Positions 8,583 through 15,130 of a stretch of 26,055 nucleotides of DNA are shown piece by piece; positions within the stretch are counted from its first letter, which is position 1; each line of letters begins with the position of its first letter. The stretch comes from a virus, in IMG/VR virus record IMGVR_UViG_3300020445_000059, positions 1 through 26,055 of that record. One strand, written 5' to 3'. The notes under the pieces were generated by a model. That model did not search any database and was not told the origin of the DNA. It worked only from the letters and a program-made list of their open reading frames with translations. The position numbers and the translations under genes were made by a program.

Positions 8583-9016
8583 TTAATATTTAAGTGATTT
8601 TCAGTTAATATAAGAAATGTCATCCCCCTATCCATACACCAAGACCTAGCTGCCTTCCATTTAGCAGCATTCACGTTATATGTCTTAACTTCACTTAGAA
8701 ACGTCCGAGACTTCTGTTTCCTGCGTTTCGGTGGTTTAGTCTGTACATAAGGTTTAATTTCAATGATTGATTTCGCAAGTCGTCCGTTCTTCGTGATTGC
8801 TTTAACATAGAAATCGGGATAATAGCGATGCACACGATTATCCAAGGGACTACGATAAGGTATAACGTATTCTTCACTTCCCCACTCCAAAACATTTGCG
8901 TTACCATCACACCATAGCATAAATTTGCGTTCCCACAAACTCCTATAAATAATATTGGTAGGATCACCCTTATACTTATGTTTGTTTGATGGTTTGTAGC
9001 GTCCTTTATAACTCAT
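8579..9016 (-). CDS. gp4: Head completion protein gp4 (PD-(D/E)XK fold)
   Basis: A 145-aa protein closely matching T4 gp4: YKGDPTNIIYRSLWERKF (15-32), then a WGSEEYVIPYRSPLDNRVH segment and YYPDFYV. It carries a nuclease-type core, with PD at 67-68 and E86-I-K88, as in PD-(D/E)XK enzymes. By family knowledge gp4 acts late in head maturation, before tail joining; whether it cuts DNA is not settled. The frame is open further upstream, but the start at 9014-9016 (MSYKGRY) gives the conserved N-terminus and leaves 46 bases to the divergent gp48 start. A plus-strand late promoter lies inside this gene. Its own late promoter may lie inside gp48 at 9173-9180. Confidence 0.88.
   Translation of the reverse strand: MSYKGRYKPSNKHKYKGDPTNIIYRSLWERKFMLWCDGNANVLEWGSEEYVIPYRSPLDNRVHRYYPDFYVKAITKNGRLAKSIIEIKPYVQTKPPKRRKQKSRTFLSEVKTYNVNAAKWKAARSWCMDRGMTFLILTENHLNIK
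8944..8951 (+). promoter_or_regulatory. Late promoter for gp48-gp53 (TATAAATA)
   Basis: The plus strand reads CCTATAAATAATATT, a perfect T4-type late -10 element of the kind used by gp55/gp33-dependent polymerase. It lies 111 bases before the gp48 ATG, inside the gp4 coding sequence on the other strand. No other gene starts in this direction nearby, so it should drive gp48 and gp53. Confidence 0.65.
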
Positions 9017-9062
9017 GCCATTAGTATATCCCAGAAGTAAACCGTTAGGTGTCAATAGTAGA

Positions 9063-9923
9063 ATGAGTCAGGAAGCAATCAGCGAAGATGCTGGCTTTCC
9101 GACAAAAGTGATTGATTATCTAAAATTTGACATATTTGACCACAAAACTGGTGCAGGTATCGATAACGGAACTATTTATTTGTATCTCCCTCAAGCTTTA
9201 AGTGAAGGTTATGGAGTTACTTATAATACTGTTCGTTTAGGTGCTGTAGGTGCTGCTGGTATTCAAGCTGCTAGAAACTTCGGTCCAGAAGGTCCAGGTG
9301 AAGGGTTTGGAGAGCAGATGAAAGCTGCTGCCCAAGCAGGTAAGACAGGAATTGTATTTAAAGCAGGAGAAGCTCTTATTAATACTGTCATTGGTAAGAG
9401 TGGTATGGGTGATGGTAACCTTACTGCTAATGACCTCGCTGCATTATCAACAGGTCAGGTATTCAACCCATATGAAGAAGCAGTATTTAAAGGTCAAGAT
9501 AAATTCAGAGACCATAAATTCTCATTTAAACTGGTACCAAAGAATGCCAGTGATGTAAGAGAAATATACGATATCATAAATGTACTCAGAAATTCAATGC
9601 TACCTGGTAAAGGTCCAGAGCACTGGTTGAGTATTCCAGAATTCTTTAGAATCTCTATTGTCAGACATGTTGACAGTGGAATGAGTGAAACAGTTTCAAA
9701 TCCTGGAACTGGATCTAAAATGGGTGTGCTTAACAAATTGATGCAATTCCCAACTAAATTAGTCCTAACCAACATGGCACTTAACTTCTCACCTGAAGGA
9801 GGTTATTCATCACTACAAACGCACAATCCTGGTGGCGATGAACTAGATTATGGTCCTGCTGCATATCAAATGGATTTAAGTTTCCAAGAGACTGCATTCA
9901 TCACCAAGGAGTCCTTCAAATAA
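9063..9923 (+). CDS. gp48: Baseplate tail tube cap gp48
   Basis: A 286-aa protein matched to T4 gp48, the protein that caps the baseplate end of the tail tube together with gp54. HKFSFKLVPKNASDVREIYD fits the gp48 segment where T4 reads KVFTWDLTPRSTEDLMAI. The C-terminal strand LTNMALNFSPEGGYSSL with QMDLSFQETAFITKESF matches the end of T4 gp48. The frame can be extended upstream to 9015, but that would overlap gp4 and lacks the family N-terminus, so MSQEAISEDAG at 9063 is preferred. The stop overlaps the gp53 start as TAATG. A late promoter lies at 8944-8951. The protein is a little shorter than T4 gp48 (364 aa) because the Ser-rich middle is reduced. Confidence 0.8.
   Translation: MSQEAISEDAGFPTKVIDYLKFDIFDHKTGAGIDNGTIYLYLPQALSEGYGVTYNTVRLGAVGAAGIQAARNFGPEGPGEGFGEQMKAAAQAGKTGIVFKAGEALINTVIGKSGMGDGNLTANDLAALSTGQVFNPYEEAVFKGQDKFRDHKFSFKLVPKNASDVREIYDIINVLRNSMLPGKGPEHWLSIPEFFRISIVRHVDSGMSETVSNPGTGSKMGVLNKLMQFPTKLVLTNMALNFSPEGGYSSLQTHNPGGDELDYGPAAYQMDLSFQETAFITKESFK
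9173..9180 (-). promoter_or_regulatory. Candidate late promoter for gp4 (AATAAATA)
   Basis: On the minus strand the sequence reads CAAATAAATAGTT, which fits the relaxed NATAAATA late consensus reported for marine cyanophages. It lies 157 bases upstream of the gp4 start, inside gp48. It is a weaker match than 8944-8951 and could be chance in AT-rich coding sequence. Confidence 0.4.
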
Positions 9924-10813
9924 TGTCAAAATATTTTTCCTACTTACCAGATGTCTATGTAAGGACTTCCTCCTATAGGACTAATAACGTGGATCCACAC
10001 GTTTTAGCGAAAAACCTCTTTAGGAGAATTAAAATTCGTGAAGACCTAGATGACGCTATTTTGGGTTTTACTCAATATACCATTGGTAACAATGAAAGAC
10101 CTGACCAAGTAGCATCCAAATTCTACGGAAATCAGAATTATGACTGGGTAATCCTCTTATGTAACAATATCATAAACACTTATATGGAGTGGCCTATGAC
10201 AGAGGATGAATTGTATAAAATGTGTGCGGAGAAGTATGGAGAGACCAAAGTCGAAAATACCCATCATTGGGAAACTCAAGAAATTAAGGATATGCGAAGA
10301 AGGACAGTCGTTAGAGGAGGAATGGAAGTACCTGAAGATTGGACATACAGACGATATGATGGCACATGGGTCGAAAAAGACGATTTGGTCGTTCCTATCA
10401 CTAACTACGAATACGAATCAAAGCTTAATGACCAAAAAAGAAACATTTACCTTTTAAGGGAAGCTTACGTTTCTGACTTTATTGACGAATATCAGCAATT
10501 AGTCTCATATCTTCCAAATCCAGAAACTGACCCAGATACGCAAGCTAAGAAATCTGTGAAAGTTAACCAAGAAGCGTTTGCTGCGGTAAAACCAACATAT
10601 TCGACAAATATCGGATTAACGAGTTCTATCGAATTTGCTTCAGAAGCAGATTACTCATCTAGGGAGTTTGACACCTCTGCTGCAACTATCGGAGAAGGAC
10701 AGGCATTAGCGGATGGTACCACAACAGTAACTACCTCTACAACGTCAGATAGCAATACAACCACTTCTAACCAATATGGTTCATCAGGGACACCTGGAGG
10801 TGGGTCATATTAG
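9923..10813 (+). CDS. gp53: Baseplate wedge protein gp53
   Basis: A 296-aa homologue of T4 gp53, a wedge subunit that joins wedges around the hub. The family core is clear: MSKYFSYLPDVYV at the start, QYTIGNNERPDQVASKFYGN, then YDWVILLCNNIINTYMEWPM, a LysM-like segment used to recognise gp53. T4 gp53 is about 196 aa. This protein has about 100 extra residues, ending in a Thr/Ser/Gly-rich low-complexity tail with runs such as TTTVTTSTTSDSNTTTS. The start is coupled to the gp48 stop (TAATG). A bidirectional terminator follows 37 bases after the stop. In T4, gene 53 lies next to gene 4, and the neighbourhood is partly kept here although the strand differs. Confidence 0.88.
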   Translation: MSKYFSYLPDVYVRTSSYRTNNVDPHVLAKNLFRRIKIREDLDDAILGFTQYTIGNNERPDQVASKFYGNQNYDWVILLCNNIINTYMEWPMTEDELYKMCAEKYGETKVENTHHWETQEIKDMRRRTVVRGGMEVPEDWTYRRYDGTWVEKDDLVVPITNYEYESKLNDQKRNIYLLREAYVSDFIDEYQQLVSYLPNPETDPDTQAKKSVKVNQEAFAAVKPTYSTNIGLTSSIEFASEADYSSREFDTSAATIGEGQALADGTTTVTTSTTSDSNTTTSNQYGSSGTPGGGSY

Positions 10814-10849
10814 GTAAAAATACTTAGCGACCCTACAGGACAAAAAAAT

Positions 10850-10870
10850 ACCCCCGATTTTTTCGGGGGT
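10850..10870. terminator. Bidirectional intrinsic terminator between gp53 and the His-rich gene
   Basis: ACCCCCGA and TCGGGGGT form a perfect 8-bp stem with a five-T loop. On the plus strand it is followed by TTTGCTT; on the minus strand by TATTTTTTTG. It lies between convergent genes ending at 10813 (plus) and 10900 (minus), so it probably ends transcription from both sides. Confidence 0.85.
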
Positions 10871-10899
10871 TTTGCTTGAACAGAAAGTCGAATTATATA

Positions 10900-11277
10900 T
10901 CAACATTCGTGCCACTCTAAGTTTTTCCAATACTTGTAGCGTCCACCGTGATGATGGTCACCATACCTCCACTTCCTATACTCAACCCATGTCTCACACC
11001 TTCTAACTACACCATTGTATCTTTCAGAGTCAGACATGAAGTGATGATGTTTATGAGGAGAGTGCCATCCCATACCACCAGATGATTTGGGATGATAGTG
11101 CTCCTTCCTACCCCATCTAACAGGGTGGTCGTTATAATTAAAACCACTATGATGATGATTATAGTGGTAATGATGGTCTTCTGTAAATGGCTCCCAAAAC
11201 TCTGCCCATGTAAGAGCAGATGCTGGTTGAGAGATGAGTCCCAAAGCAAGGATGGGTGCCATTAACAGTTTTTTCAT
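10900..11277 (-). CDS. Secreted histidine-rich protein
   Basis: A 125-aa protein with a clear signal peptide: MKKLLMAPILALGLISQPASA, cut after the ASA. The mature part has about 18 histidines, many in clusters (DHHYHYNHHH, HKHHHF, DHHHGG), many Tyr and Trp, and two cysteines near the end (RRCETW and the final residue). Histidine clusters suggest binding of Ni, Zn, Cu or Co, but no known metal-protein family is recognised. The ATG overlaps the gp32 stop as TAATG, so it is translated from the gp32 message. The gene is last in the unit and is followed by the bidirectional terminator. An exported protein made at the same time as gp32 would act in the periplasm of the infected cell. The function is unknown. 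Confidence 0.7.
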   Translation of the reverse strand: MKKLLMAPILALGLISQPASALTWAEFWEPFTEDHHYHYNHHHSGFNYNDHPVRWGRKEHYHPKSSGGMGWHSPHKHHHFMSDSERYNGVVRRCETWVEYRKWRYGDHHHGGRYKYWKNLEWHEC

Positions 11278-12191
11278 TAGTCTTCTGAAGCAAGAGATGC
11301 GAAGTAACTAAGGTCAGGTGATTCCCCTCCCTCGATTTCTTCTACTCTAGCACCAAACCCACTCTTTTGGGGTGGGGTAGGGTCCTCTTTTACAACTGGA
11401 CTACTAAGAGGTACCAATTCCTCTTCTTCTTCGTTTGTCCTGACCCTAGCACGTGATGTCTTACCTAGGACTAAGTTAAGACGTGCTTCCAACTCTTCAA
11501 ATGATTTGAAATTCTTGGCATCAGTAAACTCTTTAAGAGAGTATTCTTTCTTCCAAGTTGCTTCGAGTTGCTCATCACTAAGTCCACCTGCTACAGATGG
11601 GACATCAAATTCGCTCTTATCATAATTCCAAAAACCACCGATAGTTTGAATCTTAATCTTAAAGTTTGCACCCTTCCATAGGTCAAATGGATTGATAGGT
11701 TGCTCATCTTCAAACTGTGGTTGCATCGCTGAGGCAATCTTGTCGTGAATCTTCTTACCGTATTTGTATAGGAAGACTTTACCTTCATTCTCTGGATGCA
11801 ACTGGTCTTTGATAACCAAGATGTTACTGTAGTAGGAGAGTTTCCTCTTCTGCTTACGAGCAGTATCTTTGTCTGCATCTAGTCCACTATTCCATAGAGT
11901 CCTGTTAAGGTCTCCGACTGGATCCTTTTGGTTAAGGGTAGTGAGAGAATTCTCAATGTACCAACCGCCTGGTCCTTGGAATGCGTGACTCCATACCTGT
12001 GCCCAAGGGAGATCTTCTCCATCTGGCTCTGGAAGGAATCGAATTACGGCATAACCGTTACCTGACTTGTCCACCTCAGGTTTCCAGAGTCTCTCATCAG
12101 GACCTGCACCTTGGGGTTTGGACATCTTCTCAATCTGTTGTGTAAGCTTGCCAAATTGACCAGACTTACTCTTGAGGCTTGCGAATGACAT
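11277..12191 (-). CDS. gp32: Single-stranded DNA-binding protein gp32
   Basis: A 304-aa gp32 homologue. It coats ssDNA and coordinates replication and recombination. Recognisable parts are FQGPGGWYIEN (71-81), KRKLSYYSNILVIKDQLHPE, NEGKVFLYKYGKKIHDKI and GANFKIKIQTIGGFWNYDKS. The basic N-terminus (LKSKSGQFGK) stands where T4 has its cooperative-binding segment. The C-terminus is acidic (VEEIEGGESPDLSYF), as expected for the protein-interaction tail. The zinc site of T4 gp32 (H64, C77, C87, C90) is mostly lost: H69 remains, but the cysteine positions read S82, D90 and G93. A sigma70-like promoter lies at 12234-12262, and the ribosome binding site is ACGGAG, six bases before the ATG. An AATAAATA just upstream is probably too close to act as a late promoter. 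Confidence 0.93.
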   Translation of the reverse strand: MSFASLKSKSGQFGKLTQQIEKMSKPQGAGPDERLWKPEVDKSGNGYAVIRFLPEPDGEDLPWAQVWSHAFQGPGGWYIENSLTTLNQKDPVGDLNRTLWNSGLDADKDTARKQKRKLSYYSNILVIKDQLHPENEGKVFLYKYGKKIHDKIASAMQPQFEDEQPINPFDLWKGANFKIKIQTIGGFWNYDKSEFDVPSVAGGLSDEQLEATWKKEYSLKEFTDAKNFKSFEELEARLNLVLGKTSRARVRTNEEEEELVPLSSPVVKEDPTPPQKSGFGARVEEIEGGESPDLSYFASLASED

Positions 12192-12233
12192 GTGTTTCTC
12201 CGTTATTTATTGTGTGATATTTACTACTGGATA

Positions 12234-12262
12234 ATAGTAGCATACTATTTAGGCAGTGTCAA
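12234..12262 (-). promoter_or_regulatory. Sigma70-like promoter of gp32
   Basis: On the minus strand TTGACA (rc of 12257-12262), 17 bases, then TACTAT (rc of 12234-12239). The -35 is perfect, the spacing is ideal, and the -10 matches four of six bases. It overlaps the last codons of the upstream gene. Transcription would start near 12227, giving a leader of about 35 bases before gp32. This fits early or middle expression by host polymerase. Confidence 0.6.
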
Positions 12263-12608
12263 CACCCTGTTTTATCTGTTCTCTCCAGAATCTCAACTTC
12301 TCTTCCATAGTGTCTAGGATAACAGTAAGGTTGAGACCAGGTGCATAAGCACCACTCATCTCCTCAATCCTATCCTTAATTTCTTTAGCAGTCTCATCAT
12401 CGTTGACACTGTGTGCTGCTAGTTGTAGTCTTGCGTAGAATACTTTCTGTTTAGCAATCAACTCTAGTGTCTTCTCGATGTGGTCAAGTCTTTCCTTTGG
12501 AGAGAAATCTTTAAGTCCAGAGGACATCTTTAACAGTTCAGTATAACAGTCCTGTATCTCTTCTAACTCTTCCTTTACTATTTCAGATTTAAAAAAGTCG
12601 TCCTTCAT
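12249..12608 (-). CDS. DUF1825-like conserved protein
   Basis: A 119-aa helical, charged protein. Its start, FFKSEIVKEELEEIQDCYTE, fits the DUF1825 family (PF08855), whose members begin FF-x-SEIV-x-x-E. The next part (ERLDHIEKTLELIAKQKVFYARLQL) has the family's helix and Q-x-x-[FY]-x-R pattern. DUF1825 proteins occur in cyanobacteria and their phages, and their role is unknown. The ATG overlaps the gp33-like stop (ATGA). The gp32 promoter lies at the 3' end of this gene. Position between gp33-like and gp32 suggests a link with replication or transcription, but that is inference only. Confidence 0.65.
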   Translation of the reverse strand: MKDDFFKSEIVKEELEEIQDCYTELLKMSSGLKDFSPKERLDHIEKTLELIAKQKVFYARLQLAAHSVNDDETAKEIKDRIEEMSGAYAPGLNLTVILDTMEEKLRFWREQIKQGVDTA

Positions 12609-12850
12609 AGGTTTAAAACTCCTCGTGATGTTCTCTTAATATAATTTAGTTGCTGTGCATCCCACTTAATCTTATCCTTGAGTGGTTTAGAGACTAACTT
12701 GTTGACAGTTTCAACTTCAATCTCAAACTCTTCACATACTGATGCGACAGCTTCAATATAGTTAATTAGGCCGTTGGAATCTTTCACACGCTCCTCTACA
12801 AGTGCGGTAAACTTCCCCTGTGTCATAAATTTTTCTTCAATTTCCTTCAT
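12605..12850 (-). CDS. Late-transcription accessory protein, gp33-like
   Basis: An 81-aa protein similar in size and pattern to cyanophage gp33. It has NGLINYIEAVASVCEEFEIE, then VETVNKLVSKPLKDKIKWDA and the end QLNYIKRTSRGVLNL. gp33 bridges RNA polymerase and the sliding clamp and permits activated late transcription with gp55. Here it would serve the TATAAATA promoters of this window. T4 gp33 is 112 aa, so this is shorter. Closeness to gp32 agrees with the T4 order 33-59-32, with gene 59 replaced by the DUF1825-like gene. The ATG at 12850 overlaps the upstream stop (ATGA); an internal ATG at residue 9 is an alternative start. Confidence 0.6.
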   Translation of the reverse strand: MKEIEEKFMTQGKFTALVEERVKDSNGLINYIEAVASVCEEFEIEVETVNKLVSKPLKDKIKWDAQQLNYIKRTSRGVLNL

Positions 12851-13470
12851 TGTATAACGTCCAACTTAAGGTGAGATACACCAGCAGCATTGATGTTGCC
12901 TGTAGGAAACCAATTAGCTGCAATCGTTATCCTATCCTCGTCTGATGTGTTAGGCCATGCCCTGTGTCGTATCATGGGTGGAAATACAAGAAACTTACCA
13001 GGTTCTGTGGGTTCCTTAAAGGTAAGCATGTATTTGTCTTCCTCAAAATCACCTAAAGGATAGATGTTTGTGTAATGGAAGTATGGATTGGGGTAAAACC
13101 ACTGAGTCATATCGTCAGCATGTCCAGTGCAATAGTAATTGCTACTAAACATACAATTATAATGAGTGTGGTCGTAAAAGAATTCGTGTGGTTTGTTTAG
13201 GTGAGACCATGCTGCATTGCATACCAATTTGTTAGGAATTTTTAAGTCCTCTGCAACTTCGGCCATGCAGTCTTGCAACCATGCGAAAAGATCACCGAAG
13301 CCTTCGTAGTTATAAAGGTCACTTCCACCTACACCATCATCATGCACACCTTCCCAGATGTGATTAGTGTTGTTAGGTTTATAGTTTAACTTCTTAACTG
13401 CTTCAACTATCTCTTCATTCTTATCGTAGTAAAACCTGTAGAATGGTACACCTAATACGTCCTCACGCAT
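12847..13470 (-). CDS. 2OG-Fe(II) oxygenase-like protein (PF13759 type)
   Basis: A 207-aa protein with the facial triad of 2-oxoglutarate/Fe(II) oxygenases: H101-x-H103 in FYDHTHYNCM, H169 in FPPMIRHRAWPNTSDEDR, and R180 for the 2OG carboxylate. The order 'HxH, YY, then G-x-x-x-x-FPP-x-x-x-H, then R-I-T-I-x-x-N' fits the PF13759 family seen often in cyanophages. The substrate is unknown. Starting at 13470 (MREDVLGV) gives an 8-bp overlap with the exonuclease gene and an SD-like GAGG upstream; the frame is open further upstream to 13506. It shares the transcript with gp33-like and gp32. An activity on a protein or small metabolite cannot be separated by sequence. Confidence 0.75.
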   Translation of the reverse strand: MREDVLGVPFYRFYYDKNEEIVEAVKKLNYKPNNTNHIWEGVHDDGVGGSDLYNYEGFGDLFAWLQDCMAEVAEDLKIPNKLVCNAAWSHLNKPHEFFYDHTHYNCMFSSNYYCTGHADDMTQWFYPNPYFHYTNIYPLGDFEEDKYMLTFKEPTEPGKFLVFPPMIRHRAWPNTSDEDRITIAANWFPTGNINAAGVSHLKLDVIQ

Positions 13471-14131
13471 TCTTAATGTCCTCGTGGTACTCCTTAATCC
13501 AATCAATCAGGAGGTTTATATAAGGTATCTTATCATACTTTTGGACAACTTGCATCGTACCGTCTTCAGCGACTGACATTGTAACAAGCTTGTCTACCTC
13601 TACACCAGTCATCTCATAGTACATGTAAGCATACGCTGCTTCTTGTACGAAATACTTCTCTAAGTATTCCTCTTTCTTGAGAGTCTTAGTAGTCTTGAAG
13701 TCAATTATAGCAAGCTCATTATCAAACTCAGCAATGCAATCCACCCTACCAGCAATACATAGATTGCGAGAAAAAAGAGGGGCCTCAATAGCGTGAATAT
13801 TAGTAATCCTATCAAGAGTCTCACGAGCAGCCCTAAAAAGGTACGTGGGAAGACCCTTGCTCTCCTCAACTTTTTCCAATTCATTTTTAAGATAACACTC
13901 CACTAAGTTATGGTATTGTGTCCCTCTCCATGCAGAGGAACGTCTAATCTCTTCTGCCTTTGTAAAACCTACACGGTTTTGCCATGCAAGTATACCTGCC
14001 TTAGATTGGTGTGATACGACAGTGGTAACACTGGGCATCCAAGTGTCGTCAATCTTATAGAAGCGACCTTGGTCAAGAGTCCTACTTGTAACCTCCTCAA
14101 GAGGTTTAGCAGGACCAACATAATTAAACAT
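13463..14131 (-). CDS. RecB-like exonuclease, MGME1/Cas4 type PD-(D/E)XK
   Basis: A 222-aa single-domain nuclease. Motifs in order are WRGTQYHNLVE with H74, GRVDCIAEF with D131, IIDFKTTK with D144 and K146, and QEAAYAYMYYE with the Q-x-x-x-Y of RecB-type nucleases (Q163, Y167). All catalytic positions are present. Such proteins in cyanophages resemble mitochondrial genome maintenance exonuclease 1. A likely job is trimming DNA ends or degrading host DNA to nucleotides. The start ATG overlaps the phoH stop as TGATG. The upstream TTG that would give one more residue is not needed. It sits between phoH and a 2OG oxygenase. Confidence 0.8.
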   Translation of the reverse strand: MFNYVGPAKPLEEVTSRTLDQGRFYKIDDTWMPSVTTVVSHQSKAGILAWQNRVGFTKAEEIRRSSAWRGTQYHNLVECYLKNELEKVEESKGLPTYLFRAARETLDRITNIHAIEAPLFSRNLCIAGRVDCIAEFDNELAIIDFKTTKTLKKEEYLEKYFVQEAAYAYMYYEMTGVEVDKLVTMSVAEDGTMQVVQKYDKIPYINLLIDWIKEYHEDIKNA

Positions 14132-14898
14132 CAAGTAATTCCTAGATTGATTTTGCTAATAAGATATTCCTTTATGAAACCAGACCTTACAATGTCTGGT
14201 ATCTCAAACTCAACCATCGAGAATGATGGCATCTGTTTGCATATCTTCATGAATTCTAGCACACCAGTCCTCTCATTGGTCTTAACTAGGTCAGACTGGG
14301 AGTAGTCTCCACAGAATATAATCCTAGAGTCATTACCAACACGAGTGATGATACTATCTAATTCGTGGAAGTTTAAATTACTAAACTCATCCACAATTAT
14401 AATTGCTCTGTCAAGTGTGACACCACGTAAGAATGATGTAGACCAGAAGGAAATAGAATCCTGGCCACGTAGGTTGTCATACAGCCCGTTAAATGTGACC
14501 TCATCTGGCATATTAAACATGTATTTCACCATGTTACGGTATGGTATTTGATAGAGGTCACTCTTATCCTCATGGTCTCCAGGTAGGAAACCAATCTCTC
14601 GTGTAGGCACAAGAGACCGCACCATATAGATCTTGTCATATGGTGTGGCAGGGTCAAGTACTTGACGTAGTGCTAGGTATAGACTGATAAATGTCTTACC
14701 AGTACCAGCACAACCATGCAATATTAAATTCTTACCTTCACCAAACGCATCAAATACTTTGGTTTGATTGTCTGTCAACGGCTCGATCGTCCTGAGATGA
14801 TCGATGTTGATAGGTTTGCGTTTCATCTGTCTCTTAGATAAAGTGCTCCCATTAGGGGTGCCACCGTTACCATTCTTCCTCTTACGTGCAACTGCCAT
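14131..14898 (-). CDS. phoH: PhoH-like ATPase
   Basis: A 255-aa PhoH-family P-loop ATPase. Walker A is GCAGTGKT (62-69), Walker B is AIIIVDE (165-171), and the sensor region reads RIIFCGDYSQSD. The first 30 residues are basic and Gly/Asn-rich and may contact nucleic acid. phoH is common in marine phages. The E. coli gene responds to phosphate starvation, but the phage role is not established and may concern RNA or DNA metabolism. It follows the 76-aa gene with one base between stop and ATG, and its stop overlaps the exonuclease start. A possible late promoter lies at 15106-15113. Confidence 0.92.
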   Translation of the reverse strand: MAVARKRKNGNGGTPNGSTLSKRQMKRKPINIDHLRTIEPLTDNQTKVFDAFGEGKNLILHGCAGTGKTFISLYLALRQVLDPATPYDKIYMVRSLVPTREIGFLPGDHEDKSDLYQIPYRNMVKYMFNMPDEVTFNGLYDNLRGQDSISFWSTSFLRGVTLDRAIIIVDEFSNLNFHELDSIITRVGNDSRIIFCGDYSQSDLVKTNERTGVLEFMKICKQMPSFSMVEFEIPDIVRSGFIKEYLISKINLGIT

Positions 14899-14899
14899 A

Positions 14900-15130
14900 C
14901 TATAGGAACCTCGAAAGGTTGGCAGTTGGATGCTTCTCTTGCACCTTACTCATTACTTCTTTGAATCCGTCTGATTGTTTGGGGTCACCATAGGTTACTC
15001 CACCAGTACCTTGACTCCAGTCCTTATCCCAGTCGGGATTTTCTTCTTTCCACTTATCATAAGCGGCCATAGACATGGAGAGTTCTTTAGTTTCGCCTGT
15101 AGATTTATTTATAACTGGGTATGTTGGCAT
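14900..15130 (-). CDS. Small conserved protein of unknown function (76 aa)
   Basis: A 76-aa soluble protein that begins MPTYPVINKSTGETKEL and is rich in Lys, Asp, Ser and Trp. It has no cysteines and no recognisable catalytic motif. Its start, M-P-T-Y-x-V, recalls small regulatory zinc-ribbon proteins, but the cysteines of that family are missing, so that relation is only a resemblance. A longer frame to 15166 exists, but the ATG at 15128-15130 overlaps the thyX stop as TAATG and is preferred. The place between thyX and phoH suggests co-expression with nucleotide metabolism. The function is not recognised. Confidence 0.6.
   Translation of the reverse strand: MPTYPVINKSTGETKELSMSMAAYDKWKEENPDWDKDWSQGTGGVTYGDPKQSDGFKEVMSKVQEKHPTANLSRFL
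15106..15113 (-). promoter_or_regulatory. Candidate late promoter upstream of phoH (TATAAATA)
   Basis: The minus strand reads CAGTTATAAATAAATC, an exact TATAAATA. It lies inside the first codons of the 76-aa gene, about 210 bases before phoH. It could drive phoH and the genes after it late in infection. It may also be chance, since the codons V-I-N-K produce the motif. Confidence 0.4.

Noticed and set aside
12204-12211. AATAAATA just upstream of gp32
   Set aside because: It fits the late consensus, but the transcript would start within or next to the ribosome binding site. The TTGACA-TACTAT promoter is better placed.
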